A program made the position numbers and the translations under genes. DNA of 50,995 nt from positions 1-50,995 of the forward strand of contig CANRPW010000018.1 of the NCBI GenBank assembly GCA_947632615.1, read 5' to 3'. Positions 42,594 to 50,313 of this stretch are shown one piece after another (positions within the stretch are counted from its first letter, which is position 1; each line of letters starts with the position of its first letter). The notes under the pieces are model-generated. The model did no database searches, was not told the origin of the DNA, and saw only the letters and a list, made by a program, of their open reading frames with translations. This DNA is from an uncultured Clostridia bacterium (GTDB taxonomy: Bacteria; Bacillota; Clostridia; Lachnospirales; CAG-274).

Positions 42594-43610
42594 ATGAAAA
42601 TATTAGTTACCGGAGGAGCCGGCTTTATAGGCTCGGAAATATGTTATGCTCTTTCAGACTATGGCTGTGAAATAGTCGTGCTTGATTCTGATATATTTGA
42701 AGCGGAAAACGAGCTTTCAAACTGCAAGTTTTATTTGGGCGACTGCGCAAATAAAAAGCTGCTGACAAAAATTTTCGAGGAAAACCCCGACATAGAAATA
42801 ACCATACACTGCGCCGAAAAATCATCGGTGACAATGTCAATAGAACACCCCTATGAGTATTATTCACTTAACATAGTAAAATCTATGGAGCTGTTTAAAA
42901 ATCTCACAGAGGTTGGCTGTAAAAAAATAATATTTTCATCATCCGCCGGAATATATGACGATCTTCCCGGATATATGGCAACAGAGCTGTCTCCCATGAA
43001 GCCCAGAAGCCCATTTACACGCTCTAAATATATGACTGAGCTTATCTTAAGAGATTTCTGCAATGCCTACGACCTTAAATGTATTGTACTCAGATATTTT
43101 AATCCCGTAGGGGCCGACCCCAAGGGAAGAACAGGCCCTAAAGGCAACGAAAGCAATGTGCTTAAATATCTCACCGAAATACTCGACGGCAAAAGACAGT
43201 CATTTACTATTTCAGGCAACGATTGGATGACAAGAGACAACACCTGCATAAGAGATTATATACACGTATACGACGTTGCTCAGGCAAATGTAAAGGCTGT
43301 AGAAAACTTCGATATGGCATTTTCACAGAAAAACAGCCACACCGACCCCAATTTTATAGCCCTTAACATAGGCTCGGGCGTAGATGTGACGGTAAGAGAA
43401 TTTATATATGCCTTTGAAAATGTCACCGGGGAAAAAATACCTATTGTTTACGGTCCTCGCCGTCCCGGTGATATAGGCGGATCTTACGCCAATATAAATC
43501 TTGCAAAAAGAGCCATCCATTGGGAACCAAAGCTCACAGTGGAGGAAGCCATTTTAGATTATATCAAATGGTATGACACTCATAAGAAAAATCTTGATGA
43601 ACAAAATTAA
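42594..43610 (+). CDS. GalE-like NAD-dependent nucleotide-sugar epimerase with Tyr-to-Phe change
   Basis: The 338-residue extended short-chain dehydrogenase/reductase follows UDP-glucose 4-epimerase throughout: GGAGFIGS dinucleotide motif (7-14), SSSAGIYD with the catalytic Ser, LRYFNPVGADPKGRTGP, RDYIHVYDVAQA and the C-terminal GPRRPGDIGGSYANINLAKR. In the catalytic YxxxK motif, normally SPYGRTK, it reads SPFTRSK: Phe141 replaces the Tyr, while Lys145 remains. The codon is TTT at 43014-43016. Hydride transfer in GalE depends on this Tyr, so the protein may be impaired, use another base, or do another reaction. No frameshift or truncation is present and the promoter looks good, so it is probably under selection. 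Confidence 0.82.
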   Translation: MKILVTGGAGFIGSEICYALSDYGCEIVVLDSDIFEAENELSNCKFYLGDCANKKLLTKIFEENPDIEITIHCAEKSSVTMSIEHPYEYYSLNIVKSMELFKNLTEVGCKKIIFSSSAGIYDDLPGYMATELSPMKPRSPFTRSKYMTELILRDFCNAYDLKCIVLRYFNPVGADPKGRTGPKGNESNVLKYLTEILDGKRQSFTISGNDWMTRDNTCIRDYIHVYDVAQANVKAVENFDMAFSQKNSHTDPNFIALNIGSGVDVTVREFIYAFENVTGEKIPIVYGPRRPGDIGGSYANINLAKRAIHWEPKLTVEEAILDYIKWYDTHKKNLDEQN

Positions 43611-43627
43611 ATATAATATTCTCTGCC

Positions 43628-43800
43628 CGGCGCCCTCTTATGATAACGCTTTAGCGTTATCATAAGAGGGCGCCGACCCGCGGGGCAAGGCAGCCAAAAG
43701 GGGGACAGCGAAGCTGTCCCCCTTTTGGCTGCCTTGCCCCGCGGGTCGGCATAGCGCAGTGGGTATTTGGCAAAGCCAAATACCCACTGCGCTATGCCGA
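43628..43800. repeat. Palindromic element D: three chained hairpins
   Basis: Three perfect inverted repeats follow each other: arms 23 bp (43628-43650, 43653-43675), 38 bp (43672-43709, 43713-43750) and 26 bp (43746-43771, 43775-43800). Neighbouring hairpins share 4-5 bases of GCCG/CGGC at their junctions, so adjacent stems compete. Apices are AACGCT-TT-AGCGTT (as in F) and GACAGC-GAA-GCTGTC (as in E). It lies between the convergent epimerase and phosphodiesterase genes, 4 bp from the latter's stop. Confidence 0.92.
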
Positions 43801-43804
43801 GCAA

Positions 43805-44485
43805 CTATTTAGATTTTATATCGCGGCAGTTGTTTACCTCTATTTTGTCCACTATGGCATATTCGTCAGCAGTGGAATGTGTCACCTTTATTCTTGCTAT
43901 CTCTGTTACAAAATCCTTTTTAAGCCTGAGCTTTGAACATATCTCATCTATGCTATAGCCTCTGTCAAGACGCTCCATAATGCTTTTGACCGTTCTTGGC
44001 AGATTTTTCATTGGTATATTAACTATATTATTATCCTCAAATTCTATTTTTTCAACCCGACATTTTGTATTGTCTATGTGAAGCACTGCCATTGTAATGG
44101 GAAGATTAAATCTTCTCCGTCCGCAGCTTCCCGGATTTAAATATAGCTTTCCGGCGCTCACCTCTTCAAAAAACCTATGAGAATGTCCGCAAACAATTAT
44201 GTCAGCCTCTACATCCTTTGGCAAATCGCTTCTTTTATGCGTTACATAAAACCTTTTTCCCCAAAGCTCAAAGCTTATATGTTCAGGAAGCTCCGTTGAC
44301 CATTTGTCGTTATTTCCTCTCACAGCAAACAGATCAACACCCGGCTTTATGCTGTCCTTCAATTCATTAAAGGCTTTTTCACAGCAGAAATCGCCTGCAT
44401 GTATTACAGCATCACAGCTTTTTATTCTTTCTGCGACATCAGGTCTTATTAAATTGTGGGTATCAGATATAACTGCTATTTTCAT
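43805..44485 (-). CDS. YfcE/MJ0936-family metallophosphodiesterase
   Basis: The 226-residue protein begins MKIAVISDTHN with the D-x-H metal site and has HAGDFCCE, RGNNDKW, CGHSHRFFEEVSAGKLYLNPGSCGRRR, the complete calcineurin-like two-metal centre of the small bacterial phosphodiesterases. The last 65 residues (RTVKSIMERLDRGYSIDEICSKLRLKKDFVTEIARIKVTH in overview) form an extra domain that looks like a small helix-turn-helix and is unusual for YfcE. Substrate is unknown. The start is ATG 44485; a longer frame runs back into palindromic element E and is artefactual. GGGAG lies 12 nt upstream. Confidence 0.87.
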   Translation of the reverse strand: MKIAVISDTHNLIRPDVAERIKSCDAVIHAGDFCCEKAFNELKDSIKPGVDLFAVRGNNDKWSTELPEHISFELWGKRFYVTHKRSDLPKDVEADIIVCGHSHRFFEEVSAGKLYLNPGSCGRRRFNLPITMAVLHIDNTKCRVEKIEFEDNNIVNIPMKNLPRTVKSIMERLDRGYSIDEICSKLRLKKDFVTEIARIKVTHSTADEYAIVDKIEVNNCRDIKSK

Positions 44486-44525
44486 GCCTTGCCACATCTC
44501 CCTATTGCAAGCTGACACGGAACTT

Positions 44526-44690
44526 CCGTGGAGCCCGCCGCCATCAGCACCCACACAAACCGCCTTCGGCGGTTTGTGTGGGTGCTGATGGCGGCGGGCT
44601 CCACGGGCGGGGCAATGCTGCGAGGGGCGGACAGCAAGCTGTCCGCCCCTCGCAGCATTGCCCCGGCAACCCCATATATTGTCGGTCAAT
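44526..44690. repeat. Palindromic element E
   Basis: Hairpin 1 has perfect 39-bp arms (44526-44564, 44568-44606), apex AAACCGCC-TTC-GGCGGTTT as in element C. Hairpin 2 has perfect 28-bp arms (44608-44635, 44638-44665), apex GACAGC-AA-GCTGTC as in element D. A degenerate tail (TGTCGGTCAA) ends it. It lies between the isomerase stop and the phosphodiesterase start, so it could be transcribed in the latter's leader. It inflates the phosphodiesterase ORF by 68 codons on the minus strand. Confidence 0.9.
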
Positions 44691-44692
44691 AT

Positions 44693-45538
44693 TTATTCTT
44701 CAATGCTGTCATATATTTTTTGCAGGTATTCACAGTCGGAGTGATATCTTTCAGGAGTAGAGCACTCAAGAAGCATTGTAATATATGGCTTTTTAAACTT
44801 AAGATTTCTGAGGGTGGTCTCATAGTTAAAAAGTCCGTCACCTACATGCTCAAACTTAAGAGTTCCGTCCTCAAGCTTAAAGTCCTTTATGTGCATAACC
44901 GAGATCTTATCTCCGTAAAGCTCAAAGGCTCTGTCTATTATTTTGTCTTGGTTTGTATAATTCTTTTCATCAAGAAGATTTATAGGGTCTAAAATGACCT
45001 CTACATTGGGAGAGTCGATATCCCTTAAAAATCTAAGCATCATTTCGGGAGAATAAAGAGTGTGCGTTGCTACGCCCTCTACACCTACGATAACGCCAAG
45101 CTTTTCCGCAGCATCTACTATCTCTCTCATAGATTTGAGCAAAAGCTGATAACCTGCCTCTGTATATGTAGCAGGGTTGTGCTTAAGCTTGGGGTCAAAC
45201 CTGCCCGTTTCAGTACCTACCATATCAGCGCCAATAGCCCTTGCATATTTAAGATGCTCTATAAATTTTGCCACCTCTGCCTGTCTTTTAGACTCTATAG
45301 GGTTAGTTGGGTTTATGTAACAGCCAAGAACAGCCACATGCACGCCATAAGCATCAAGAGTATTTTTAAGATATCTGCCAAGTCCCGGTGAATACATACC
45401 GGGGTCGAATTTAATATCTGTAATAGACTTCTTAAATGCAAGCTGTACTTGATCCACTCCAAGCTCTTTTACTGCCTTGCAAAAATCCTCAAAGCTTCTT
45501 TTTGAGCAAAGATCGTGCCCTCTCATACCAAATGACAT
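44693..45538 (-). CDS. Sugar phosphate isomerase/epimerase, AP-endonuclease-2-like TIM barrel
   Basis: The 281-residue protein has the xylose-isomerase-like TIM-barrel pattern, with metal-ligand segments VGTETGRFDP, VGVEGVATHT, VILDPINLLDE, VMHIKDFKL and TMLLECSTPE spaced along the barrel. This superfamily includes hexulose and inosose isomerases and epimerases; the substrate cannot be named. ATG 45538 follows AAAGGAGG; the longer frame to 45574 overlaps the upstream HD gene and lacks a binding site. The HD-domain gene ends 13 bp ahead, so both belong to the leftward transcript that begins with the yab cluster or earlier. Confidence 0.82.
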   Translation of the reverse strand: MSFGMRGHDLCSKRSFEDFCKAVKELGVDQVQLAFKKSITDIKFDPGMYSPGLGRYLKNTLDAYGVHVAVLGCYINPTNPIESKRQAEVAKFIEHLKYARAIGADMVGTETGRFDPKLKHNPATYTEAGYQLLLKSMREIVDAAEKLGVIVGVEGVATHTLYSPEMMLRFLRDIDSPNVEVILDPINLLDEKNYTNQDKIIDRAFELYGDKISVMHIKDFKLEDGTLKFEHVGDGLFNYETTLRNLKFKKPYITMLLECSTPERYHSDCEYLQKIYDSIEE

Positions 45539-45551
45539 AAAAATACCTCCT

Positions 45552-46043
45552 TTATCCTTTGTAATAAGTTTCACGTAAAATACGTGTGCCTTCTCTTGTT
45601 CTAAAAATATTTTTCTCAGCCTGTTTTATAGCCTCAATGACAAGACCGTCTTCAAAAGCATTTACAATAAAATCAGCCTCATAAATAATTCTAAGCATTA
45701 TAGAACAATCTTTAATATAGCTATGATGTTTGCTTATAATAAAGCATACCTCGTCTATAAGCTCCTTGTCACTTGTAAGCTCTGACAAAAGCTGTCTTGC
45801 CACAGGCGGACCCTCCTGCTCCTGATATTTTCCGGCGGAGGAATTATACTTTTCAAGAGCCGGCTTTATGCCTATATCGTGTGTCAGCGCAGCCGTTTCT
45901 AAAATTTCCATCTGTCGGTCACTTAAGCCCTCGCTTCTGCCTATAAGCTGAGAAAGTCCCCACACCTTTATGAAATGCTGTATCCTTTTGGGGCTGTTTT
46001 CATATTCTGTCATTCTGACAAAAACCTTATCCTTAAGCTCCAT
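45552..46043 (-). CDS. HD-domain phosphohydrolase
   Basis: The 163-residue protein is a single HD domain, with RIQHFIKVWGLS, the HD doublet in AALTHDIGIK, KHHSYI and a final Asp in YEADFIVNA. These supply the metal ligands His...HD...Asp. Substrates in this superfamily range from nucleotides to cyclic dinucleotides and cannot be chosen from sequence. AGGAG lies close to the ATG. It follows divIC by 8 bp in the same orientation. Confidence 0.82.
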   Translation of the reverse strand: MELKDKVFVRMTEYENSPKRIQHFIKVWGLSQLIGRSEGLSDRQMEILETAALTHDIGIKPALEKYNSSAGKYQEQEGPPVARQLLSELTSDKELIDEVCFIISKHHSYIKDCSIMLRIIYEADFIVNAFEDGLVIEAIKQAEKNIFRTREGTRILRETYYKG

Positions 46044-46051
46044 AGCGCTCC

Positions 46052-46348
46052 TTATTTGTTTTGATCTATAAATACTATCTCATTAGGCATAACAAGCCCC
46101 AACTTTTCTCTTGCCACTTTTTCGTAATATGCATCAGATTTATAATAATCGCCTTCCATAGAAAGCTCTGCGTGCCTGTCTTGTTCATACGCGATCTCTT
46201 CTTCTATCTCTGCCTTTTGAGCAACAAGTGAAGAGTTGATTTTTATGGTTTTAAACATAGCAACACAAAAAATCATAAGTATAACAAAAACAGCAGCAAC
46301 ATATAACACCCAAAAGCCGGGCTCTATTTTGGTTTTTTTATTTTCCAT
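46052..46348 (-). CDS. divIC: DivIC/FtsB-type septum formation initiator
   Basis: The 98-residue bitopic protein has a short basic N-terminus, a membrane helix (about 12-33) and an extracytoplasmic coiled coil (AQKAEIEEEIAYEQDRHAEL), closed by YYEKVAREKLGLVMPNEIVFIDQ. The REKLGLVMPNEIVF ending is the FtsB/DivIC signature. It partners the FtsL-like protein of the dcw operon at the septum. The gene overlaps yabQ by 25 bp; AAGGAG lies within yabQ. The order yabP-yabQ-divIC is the same as in Bacillus. Confidence 0.93.
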   Translation of the reverse strand: MENKKTKIEPGFWVLYVAAVFVILMIFCVAMFKTIKINSSLVAQKAEIEEEIAYEQDRHAELSMEGDYYKSDAYYEKVAREKLGLVMPNEIVFIDQNK

Positions 46349-46824
46349 GGGAATTTCTCCTTTGCAGCCTCCATCACTTTCTTGACTTTAATTATGCCAC
46401 ATTTGGCTCTTTTTTTCAATAATAATTTGATTAAATTTATGAGTTTTATAAAGGGGCTGAATAATTTTTTCAAGGGAAACATTACCGCCCTTCCTATGCT
46501 CATTAATATTTTTGCAAATAATGCGGCGCTTTTTAGCACAAAGCTCATAACAATATCACTAAGAATAATAAAATATAGTGCCATGCCGCCAAAAAAACCA
46601 AATATCATATATGCCCTTACCTCTCCGAAATTTATGGTCACAAGAGAGCCAAGCACGAAAAACGATGCTGCCACCCAAAACAAAAAATCTTCTATATAGC
46701 AAATAAGGCTTACCTTTATACCAAATCTCAACAGTCTGAATATATCATATATTATGCCAAAGAAAAATCCCAAGACGCCCATAAACAGGAATATAAGCCC
46801 CTGCTCATTCATAGATAATATCAT
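46324..46824 (-). CDS. yabQ: Spore cortex biosynthesis protein YabQ
   Basis: The 166-residue membrane protein has about four hydrophobic helices: LIFLFMGVLGFFFGIIYDIFRLLRFG, LICYIEDFLFWVAASFFVLG, AYMIFGFFGGMALYFII and a following segment. A strongly basic cytoplasmic C-terminus follows. GFFFGIIYDIFRLLR and YIEDFLFWV match the YabQ family, which is needed for spore cortex formation. The start ATG 46824 overlaps the yabP TGA as ATGA, so translation is coupled; another ATG four codons later has no advantage. Confidence 0.9.
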   Translation of the reverse strand: MILSMNEQGLIFLFMGVLGFFFGIIYDIFRLLRFGIKVSLICYIEDFLFWVAASFFVLGSLVTINFGEVRAYMIFGFFGGMALYFIILSDIVMSFVLKSAALFAKILMSIGRAVMFPLKKLFSPFIKLINLIKLLLKKRAKCGIIKVKKVMEAAKEKFPWKIKKPK

Positions 46825-47096
46825 TTAAACAGCCTGCCTAAAAATGAGCCTTGCTTAAGACCTTTATCGTCATAGTTTAAGCCGGTTATAGTTCCGTCAA
46901 CATCAATGTCGCCCTTGTCAAGATCAAGCCTGCCCACATGTAGATTTTCGCCCTTTATAATAAGCGCTCCCCTCTGACATTCGCAGATAATAGTTGTCTC
47001 GTCAAAGCTAAGAACATCTAAAACTCCCGTTACCGACAGCTTTTCTCTGTTTTCAAGAATTATAACATTTTTAAGTAACCTGCTTTCGTCTGCCAT
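46821..47096 (-). CDS. yabP: Sporulation protein YabP
   Basis: The 91-residue protein follows the YabP/YqfC family: KNVIILENREKLSVTGVLDVLSFDETTIICECQRGALIIKGENLHVGRLDLDKGDIDVDGTI in overview, an all-beta domain. YabP is a mother-cell sporulation protein required for spore formation in Bacillus; its molecular role is uncertain. The start is ATG 47096 with GGAGG at 9-nt spacing; the 18-codon upstream extension is not supported. Element F lies upstream in the gap to rqcP, which interrupts the usual tight spacing of this cluster. Confidence 0.92.
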   Translation of the reverse strand: MADESRLLKNVIILENREKLSVTGVLDVLSFDETTIICECQRGALIIKGENLHVGRLDLDKGDIDVDGTITGLNYDDKGLKQGSFLGRLFK

Positions 47097-47164
47097 AGTA
47101 TATCCCTCCGGAATTGTCTTTTTTATAAGTATATTTAGACAACCCCGCATTTATTACAAGGTTT

Positions 47165-47265
47165 CCGTGCCGTGCCTTATCGCCTGCAGCGCTTTAGCGT
47201 TGCAGGCGATAAGGCACGGCACGGCTTCCACGCTCGCCCCCACGCCTACGCAGTTCGGTCGGCTA
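47165..47265. repeat. Palindromic element F
   Basis: One hairpin with 29-bp arms (47165-47193, 47196-47224), a single G-U position and apex GCGCT-TT-AGCGTT, like hairpin 1 of element D. A C-rich spacer follows, then GCAGTTCGGTCGG (47250-47262), the shared tail. The second hairpin is missing, so this may be a shorter form. It sits between rqcP and yabP, within an otherwise conserved operon. Confidence 0.88.
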
Positions 47266-47274
47266 TACTTTATA

Positions 47275-47514
47275 TTATAGGCTTTTGTACATTCCTGCGG
47301 CATCATCTTTTCTGACATTCTCTTCAGTTTTAAGCACTTCTACCTTTGTGGTGTTATTACCGAATTTTATCTCTATTACATCGCCAACCTTTATATCAAG
47401 CCCTGCCTTTGCCACTTTTCCGTTTACGGTCACTCTGCCGCTGTCACAGGCCTCATTGGCAACCGTTCTTCTTTTTATTATTCGCGATGTTTTTAAATAT
47501 TTATCAAGTCTCAT
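47275..47514 (-). CDS. rqcP: S4-domain RNA-binding protein RqcP
   Basis: The 79-residue S4-fold protein (MRLDKYLKTSRIIKRRTVANEACDSGRVTVNGKVAKAG in overview) matches YabO/RqcP of Firmicutes. RqcP works with RqcH on stalled 50S subunits and promotes C-terminal alanine tailing. It lies between hup and yabP, as yabO does in Bacillus. AGGA is close before the ATG. The terminator between it and hup suggests partial separation of the two genes. Confidence 0.92.
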   Translation of the reverse strand: MRLDKYLKTSRIIKRRTVANEACDSGRVTVNGKVAKAGLDIKVGDVIEIKFGNNTTKVEVLKTEENVRKDDAAGMYKSL

Positions 47515-47557
47515 AGTTCCTCCGAAAAATAACTTTCACTGCATACTCGGGGTATAT

Positions 47558-47592
47558 AAAAAGGAATGCCTGTAAGACATTCCCCTTTTTTT
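47558..47592 (-). terminator. Terminator downstream of hup
   Basis: GGGAATG and CATTCC pair around a 9-nt loop, followed by TTTTTATA on the minus strand; the plus strand also carries a T-run on its other side. It begins directly at the hup stop. Confidence 0.75.
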
Positions 47593-47594
47593 AA

Positions 47595-47873
47595 TTATTT
47601 ACCGTTTACAGCATCCTTTAAAGCCTTACCGGCTGAAAATCTTGGTGACTTTGAAGCTGCTATCTGCATAGGTTCTTTTGTCTGAGGATTTCTTCCCTCG
47701 TGAGCTGCTCTTTCCTTTACGCTGAAAGTACCAAAGCCTACGAGTCTTACTTCTCCGCCTGCGATAAGCTCAGATGTAACGATATCTTCAAAAGCTCTTA
47801 CAGCCTTCTCGCTATCCTTCTTGCTAAGCCCTGCCTTTTCTGAAATTGCTGCAACTAATTCTGTTTTATTCAT
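47595..47873 (-). CDS. hup: HU-family DNA-binding protein
   Basis: The 92-residue histone-like protein begins MNKTELVAAISEKAGLSKKDSEKAV and has the core GGEVRLVGFGTFSVKERAAHEGRNPQT with the DNA-inserting Arg-Asn-Pro tip, and a basic end. It dimerises, bends DNA and compacts the nucleoid. Size and sequence are standard. TAGGAGG precedes the ATG at 8-nt spacing, consistent with high expression. It lies between mazG and rqcP, the usual clostridial arrangement. Confidence 0.97.
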   Translation of the reverse strand: MNKTELVAAISEKAGLSKKDSEKAVRAFEDIVTSELIAGGEVRLVGFGTFSVKERAAHEGRNPQTKEPMQIAASKSPRFSAGKALKDAVNGK

Positions 47874-47944
47874 TTTGTTTTCCTCCTAATAATTTATTTT
47901 TTTTGTTTTTAATTGTTGTCATTAACTGACCGTTGCAAACTAAA

Positions 47945-48616
47945 TTAAAAACATCTAAACATATTTATAAACTTTTCTGACTCATTTGTCAAGGCAAATT
48001 CAGGATTTATTTTAAAAATATTTGAAATTTTAACAACATCCATAAGAATTTTACCAATATTTTCCATATTTTTGTCATTTTCGTCAATATTTGACATTTT
48101 AAGCGTTGAAACACATTTTTCAAGATCCTTTGTAATTTTCTCAAAATCAGGCTTTTCTCCTCTGAGTTTGTTGCCTTTTGAAACAAGCTTTTCAGCCCTC
48201 ATAAGAGCAGGCAATGCCTTGGGTATGCTCTCAAGTGTTTCCAGATCGCTTTTATAACCCTTCTCCTTTTTCTTTAACTCGTCCCAATTATACAACACCT
48301 CTTCGGCATCCTTTGCGCTGCCCTGTGCGAATACATGCGGGTGGCGGTATACCATTTTATCCGATACACCCTTTACAACATCATCAAACGTAAATTTGCC
48401 TTCCTTCTCTGCAAGCTTAGCATGGAACACTACCTGGAGCAAAACGTCTCCCAGCTCCTCACAGAGCCCCTCATCATTACCCTTGTCTATAGCATCTATT
48501 ACCTCATAGCTTTCCTCTATGAGATATCTTCTGAGGCTCTCATGAGTCTGAACCCTGTCCCATGGGCAGCCATCCTCAGCAAGCAGCCTGTCCATTATTT
48601 TTAAAAATTCATCCAC
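47945..48616 (-). CDS. mazG: Nucleoside triphosphate pyrophosphohydrolase MazG
   Basis: Hydrolyses (d)NTPs to the monophosphates, removing aberrant nucleotides. The 223-residue protein opens with CPWDRVQTHESLRRYLIEESYEVIDAI, followed by EELGDVLLQVVFHAKLAEKEG, the two helical metal-binding motifs (EExxE and ExxD), and MVYRHPHVF. The C-terminal half is less conserved. It seems to start at GTG 48616, with GGAG 10 nt upstream; an ATG at codon 8 lies beyond the conserved first helix. trmL ends 16 bp upstream. Confidence 0.93.
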   Translation of the reverse strand: MDEFLKIMDRLLAEDGCPWDRVQTHESLRRYLIEESYEVIDAIDKGNDEGLCEELGDVLLQVVFHAKLAEKEGKFTFDDVVKGVSDKMVYRHPHVFAQGSAKDAEEVLYNWDELKKKEKGYKSDLETLESIPKALPALMRAEKLVSKGNKLRGEKPDFEKITKDLEKCVSTLKMSNIDENDKNMENIGKILMDVVKISNIFKINPEFALTNESEKFINMFRCF

Positions 48617-48632
48617 AGCTTATGTACTCCTT

Positions 48633-49124
48633 TCATTCCCAGCTGAGCCTATGAAGCTTACCCTGCCTTTCAAGCCCCTTAAAGCCGTTTTGCCTCAGCG
48701 CCTCATAAACAACTATGGCAACGGAATTAGAAAGATTAAGCGACCTCTCCTCGCCTATCATAGGTATCCTTATACAGTCATTCCTGTGCTTTACAAGTAT
48801 TTCCTCGGGTATGCCTGCGCTTTCCTTTCCGAAAATTATGTAGGGGTTCTCCCCGTAGCTAACATCAGCATAGGTCTTCTCAGCCTTTGTGGTAGCAAAA
48901 AACAGACTTGCGCCCTTGTTTTTGCCCACAAAATCATCAAAGCTGTCGTAATATCTGACATCAAGCCTTGCCCAATAGTCAAGCCCTGCCCGCTTTACAG
49001 CCTTGTCATCCACTTCAAAGCCAAGAGGTCTTATAAGATGCAGTGTTGCCCCTATTGCAACGCACGTTCTGCCTATATTCCCCGTGTTTGAAGGTATTTC
49101 AGGCTCTAATAAAACAACATTCAT
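48633..49124 (-). CDS. trmL: tRNA (cytidine/uridine-34-2'-O)-methyltransferase TrmL
   Basis: Methylates the wobble ribose in some leucine tRNAs; the window also encodes a tRNA-Leu. The 163-residue SPOUT protein has MNVVLLEPEIPSNTGNIGRTCVAIG, the trefoil-knot segments IIFGKESAGIPEEIL and IPMIGEERSLNLSNSVAIVVYEALRQ. This is the minimal TrmL form. ATG 49124 follows GAGGGA; the longer ORF to 49277 runs through the upstream small gene on the wrong frame and is rejected. Confidence 0.94.
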   Translation of the reverse strand: MNVVLLEPEIPSNTGNIGRTCVAIGATLHLIRPLGFEVDDKAVKRAGLDYWARLDVRYYDSFDDFVGKNKGASLFFATTKAEKTYADVSYGENPYIIFGKESAGIPEEILVKHRNDCIRIPMIGEERSLNLSNSVAIVVYEALRQNGFKGLERQGKLHRLSWE

Positions 49125-49170
49125 AATATTCCCTCGTATGTACGGCGGTATAAAACCGCCAAAATAAATA

Positions 49171-49344
49171 TCAGTCAGTTTCCTTTGAAGAGCTTTTCTG
49201 TGAGTTCTTCTGTGAGTTCTTCTGTGAATTCTTGCCGGAATTCTTGCTAATTCCGCCGCCGTCGATCTCGTTTGCAAACTCTAAGTTGCTCTCTGAGTTC
49301 TTGTTTGTTCTGTTCTGAGCATCCTTGTTAGTGTTCTTATTCAT
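49171..49344 (-). CDS. Small Asn/Lys/Ser-rich protein, possible SASP-like spore protein
   Basis: The 57-residue protein is dominated by Asn, Lys, Ser and Gln. It contains SNLEFANEID, which resembles the EFASE-like GPR protease site of gamma-type small acid-soluble spore proteins. It ends with repeated KNSQ units arising from a 12-bp DNA repeat. There is no membrane segment or cysteine. The ATG at 49344 has an excellent GGAGG site, strong evidence that it is translated. A gamma-SASP-like spore protein fits composition, size and sporulating host, but similarity is limited to the motif and bias. Confidence 0.6.
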   Translation of the reverse strand: MNKNTNKDAQNRTNKNSESNLEFANEIDGGGISKNSGKNSQKNSQKNSQKSSSKETD

Positions 49345-49445
49345 TTTCGTTACCTCCGAAATATGATAATAATAGTTACGGCAAAGCAAACAAAATTTTA
49401 TATTTGTTTACTTTACATTTACTATTATTTCACGAAAACAAATAA

Positions 49446-50294
49446 TTATTCGGGAATTTCAAGAGTTATTTTCCCGAGCTTTCCTCCGCGGAATTCATCA
49501 AGTAAAATGCTGGCTGTTCTTAGGGTGTCTATCTCCTCACCCTTCTTTAAAAAGCCCCTCTTTTTGCCTATTTTGTCAAGAATTTCATGGTCAGCCTCAT
49601 CTTCGGCATATTCAATGCCATATCTGTCTGCTATAGCCCTTGGATACTGCTTTCTGAGCTCTCCTATAAGAAGGGAAGCAAGCTCCCTTTTTTCAAGTAT
49701 CTCATCATTTACAGCTCCCGTAAATGCAAGCCTCAGCCCTACCTGCTTGTCGTCAAACTTTGGCCACAGTATGCCCGGGGTATCTAAAAGCTGTAAGTCC
49801 TTTTTTATATTCACCCACTGCTTGCTTCTTGTGACACCGGGCTTGTCGCCTGTTTTGGTGATAGACTTGCCCACAAGGCGGTTTATAAAGGTAGATTTGC
49901 CCGAGTTGGGTATGCCTGCTATCATTACTCTTGAAGGCACAAATATTCTTCCTCTGGCTCTGAGTCGTTCCACCTTTTCCTTCATAAGCTCCTTGCAGAC
50001 CGGGGCTATGTCCTTTACGCCCTTGCCTGTACGGCTGTCGGTACATAAAACCTTAAAGCCCCGGGCCTCAAAATAGCTTATCCACTTTTTTGTCTTTTCG
50101 CTGTCGGCAAGATCCGACTTATTGAGTATTATGACACGCTTTTTGTTTGCCGCAAGCCTGTCTATATCCGGGTTTCTCGAAGAAAGAGGTATGCGTGCAT
50201 CTAAAATTTCCGCTACTATATCTACAAGAGATATATTTTCCTCCATCATTCTTCTTGTTTTTGTCATGTGCCCCGGGTACCATTGTATATCCAT
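49446..50294 (-). CDS. rbgA: Ribosome biogenesis GTPase RbgA (YlqF)
   Basis: Circularly permuted GTPase that matures the 50S subunit. In the 282-residue protein the G4 motif NKSDL (about 58-62) precedes G1 GIPNSGKST (about 126-134), G2 (GVTRSKQW) and G3 DTPG. The N-terminus MDIQWYPGHMTKTRRMMEENISLVDIVAEILDARIPLSSRNP in overview is the RbgA signature. The C-terminal region recognises 50S. The ribosome binding site ahead of ATG 50294 is poor. It follows rplS, separated by a terminator; rplS-rbgA is a common pair. Confidence 0.95.
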   Translation of the reverse strand: MDIQWYPGHMTKTRRMMEENISLVDIVAEILDARIPLSSRNPDIDRLAANKKRVIILNKSDLADSEKTKKWISYFEARGFKVLCTDSRTGKGVKDIAPVCKELMKEKVERLRARGRIFVPSRVMIAGIPNSGKSTFINRLVGKSITKTGDKPGVTRSKQWVNIKKDLQLLDTPGILWPKFDDKQVGLRLAFTGAVNDEILEKRELASLLIGELRKQYPRAIADRYGIEYAEDEADHEILDKIGKKRGFLKKGEEIDTLRTASILLDEFRGGKLGKITLEIPE

Positions 50295-50313
50295 ATAAAA
50301 TCAGTCCATTCGT

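Noticed and set aside
43805..44689. Longer phosphodiesterase frame with 68 extra N-terminal residues
   Set aside because: The extension is translated palindromic element E. The family start MKIAVISDTH lies at 44485.
48633..49277. Extended TrmL start at 49277
   Set aside because: The extra residues overlap the small Asn/Lys-rich gene in another frame; ATG 49124 has a ribosome binding site and fits family length.
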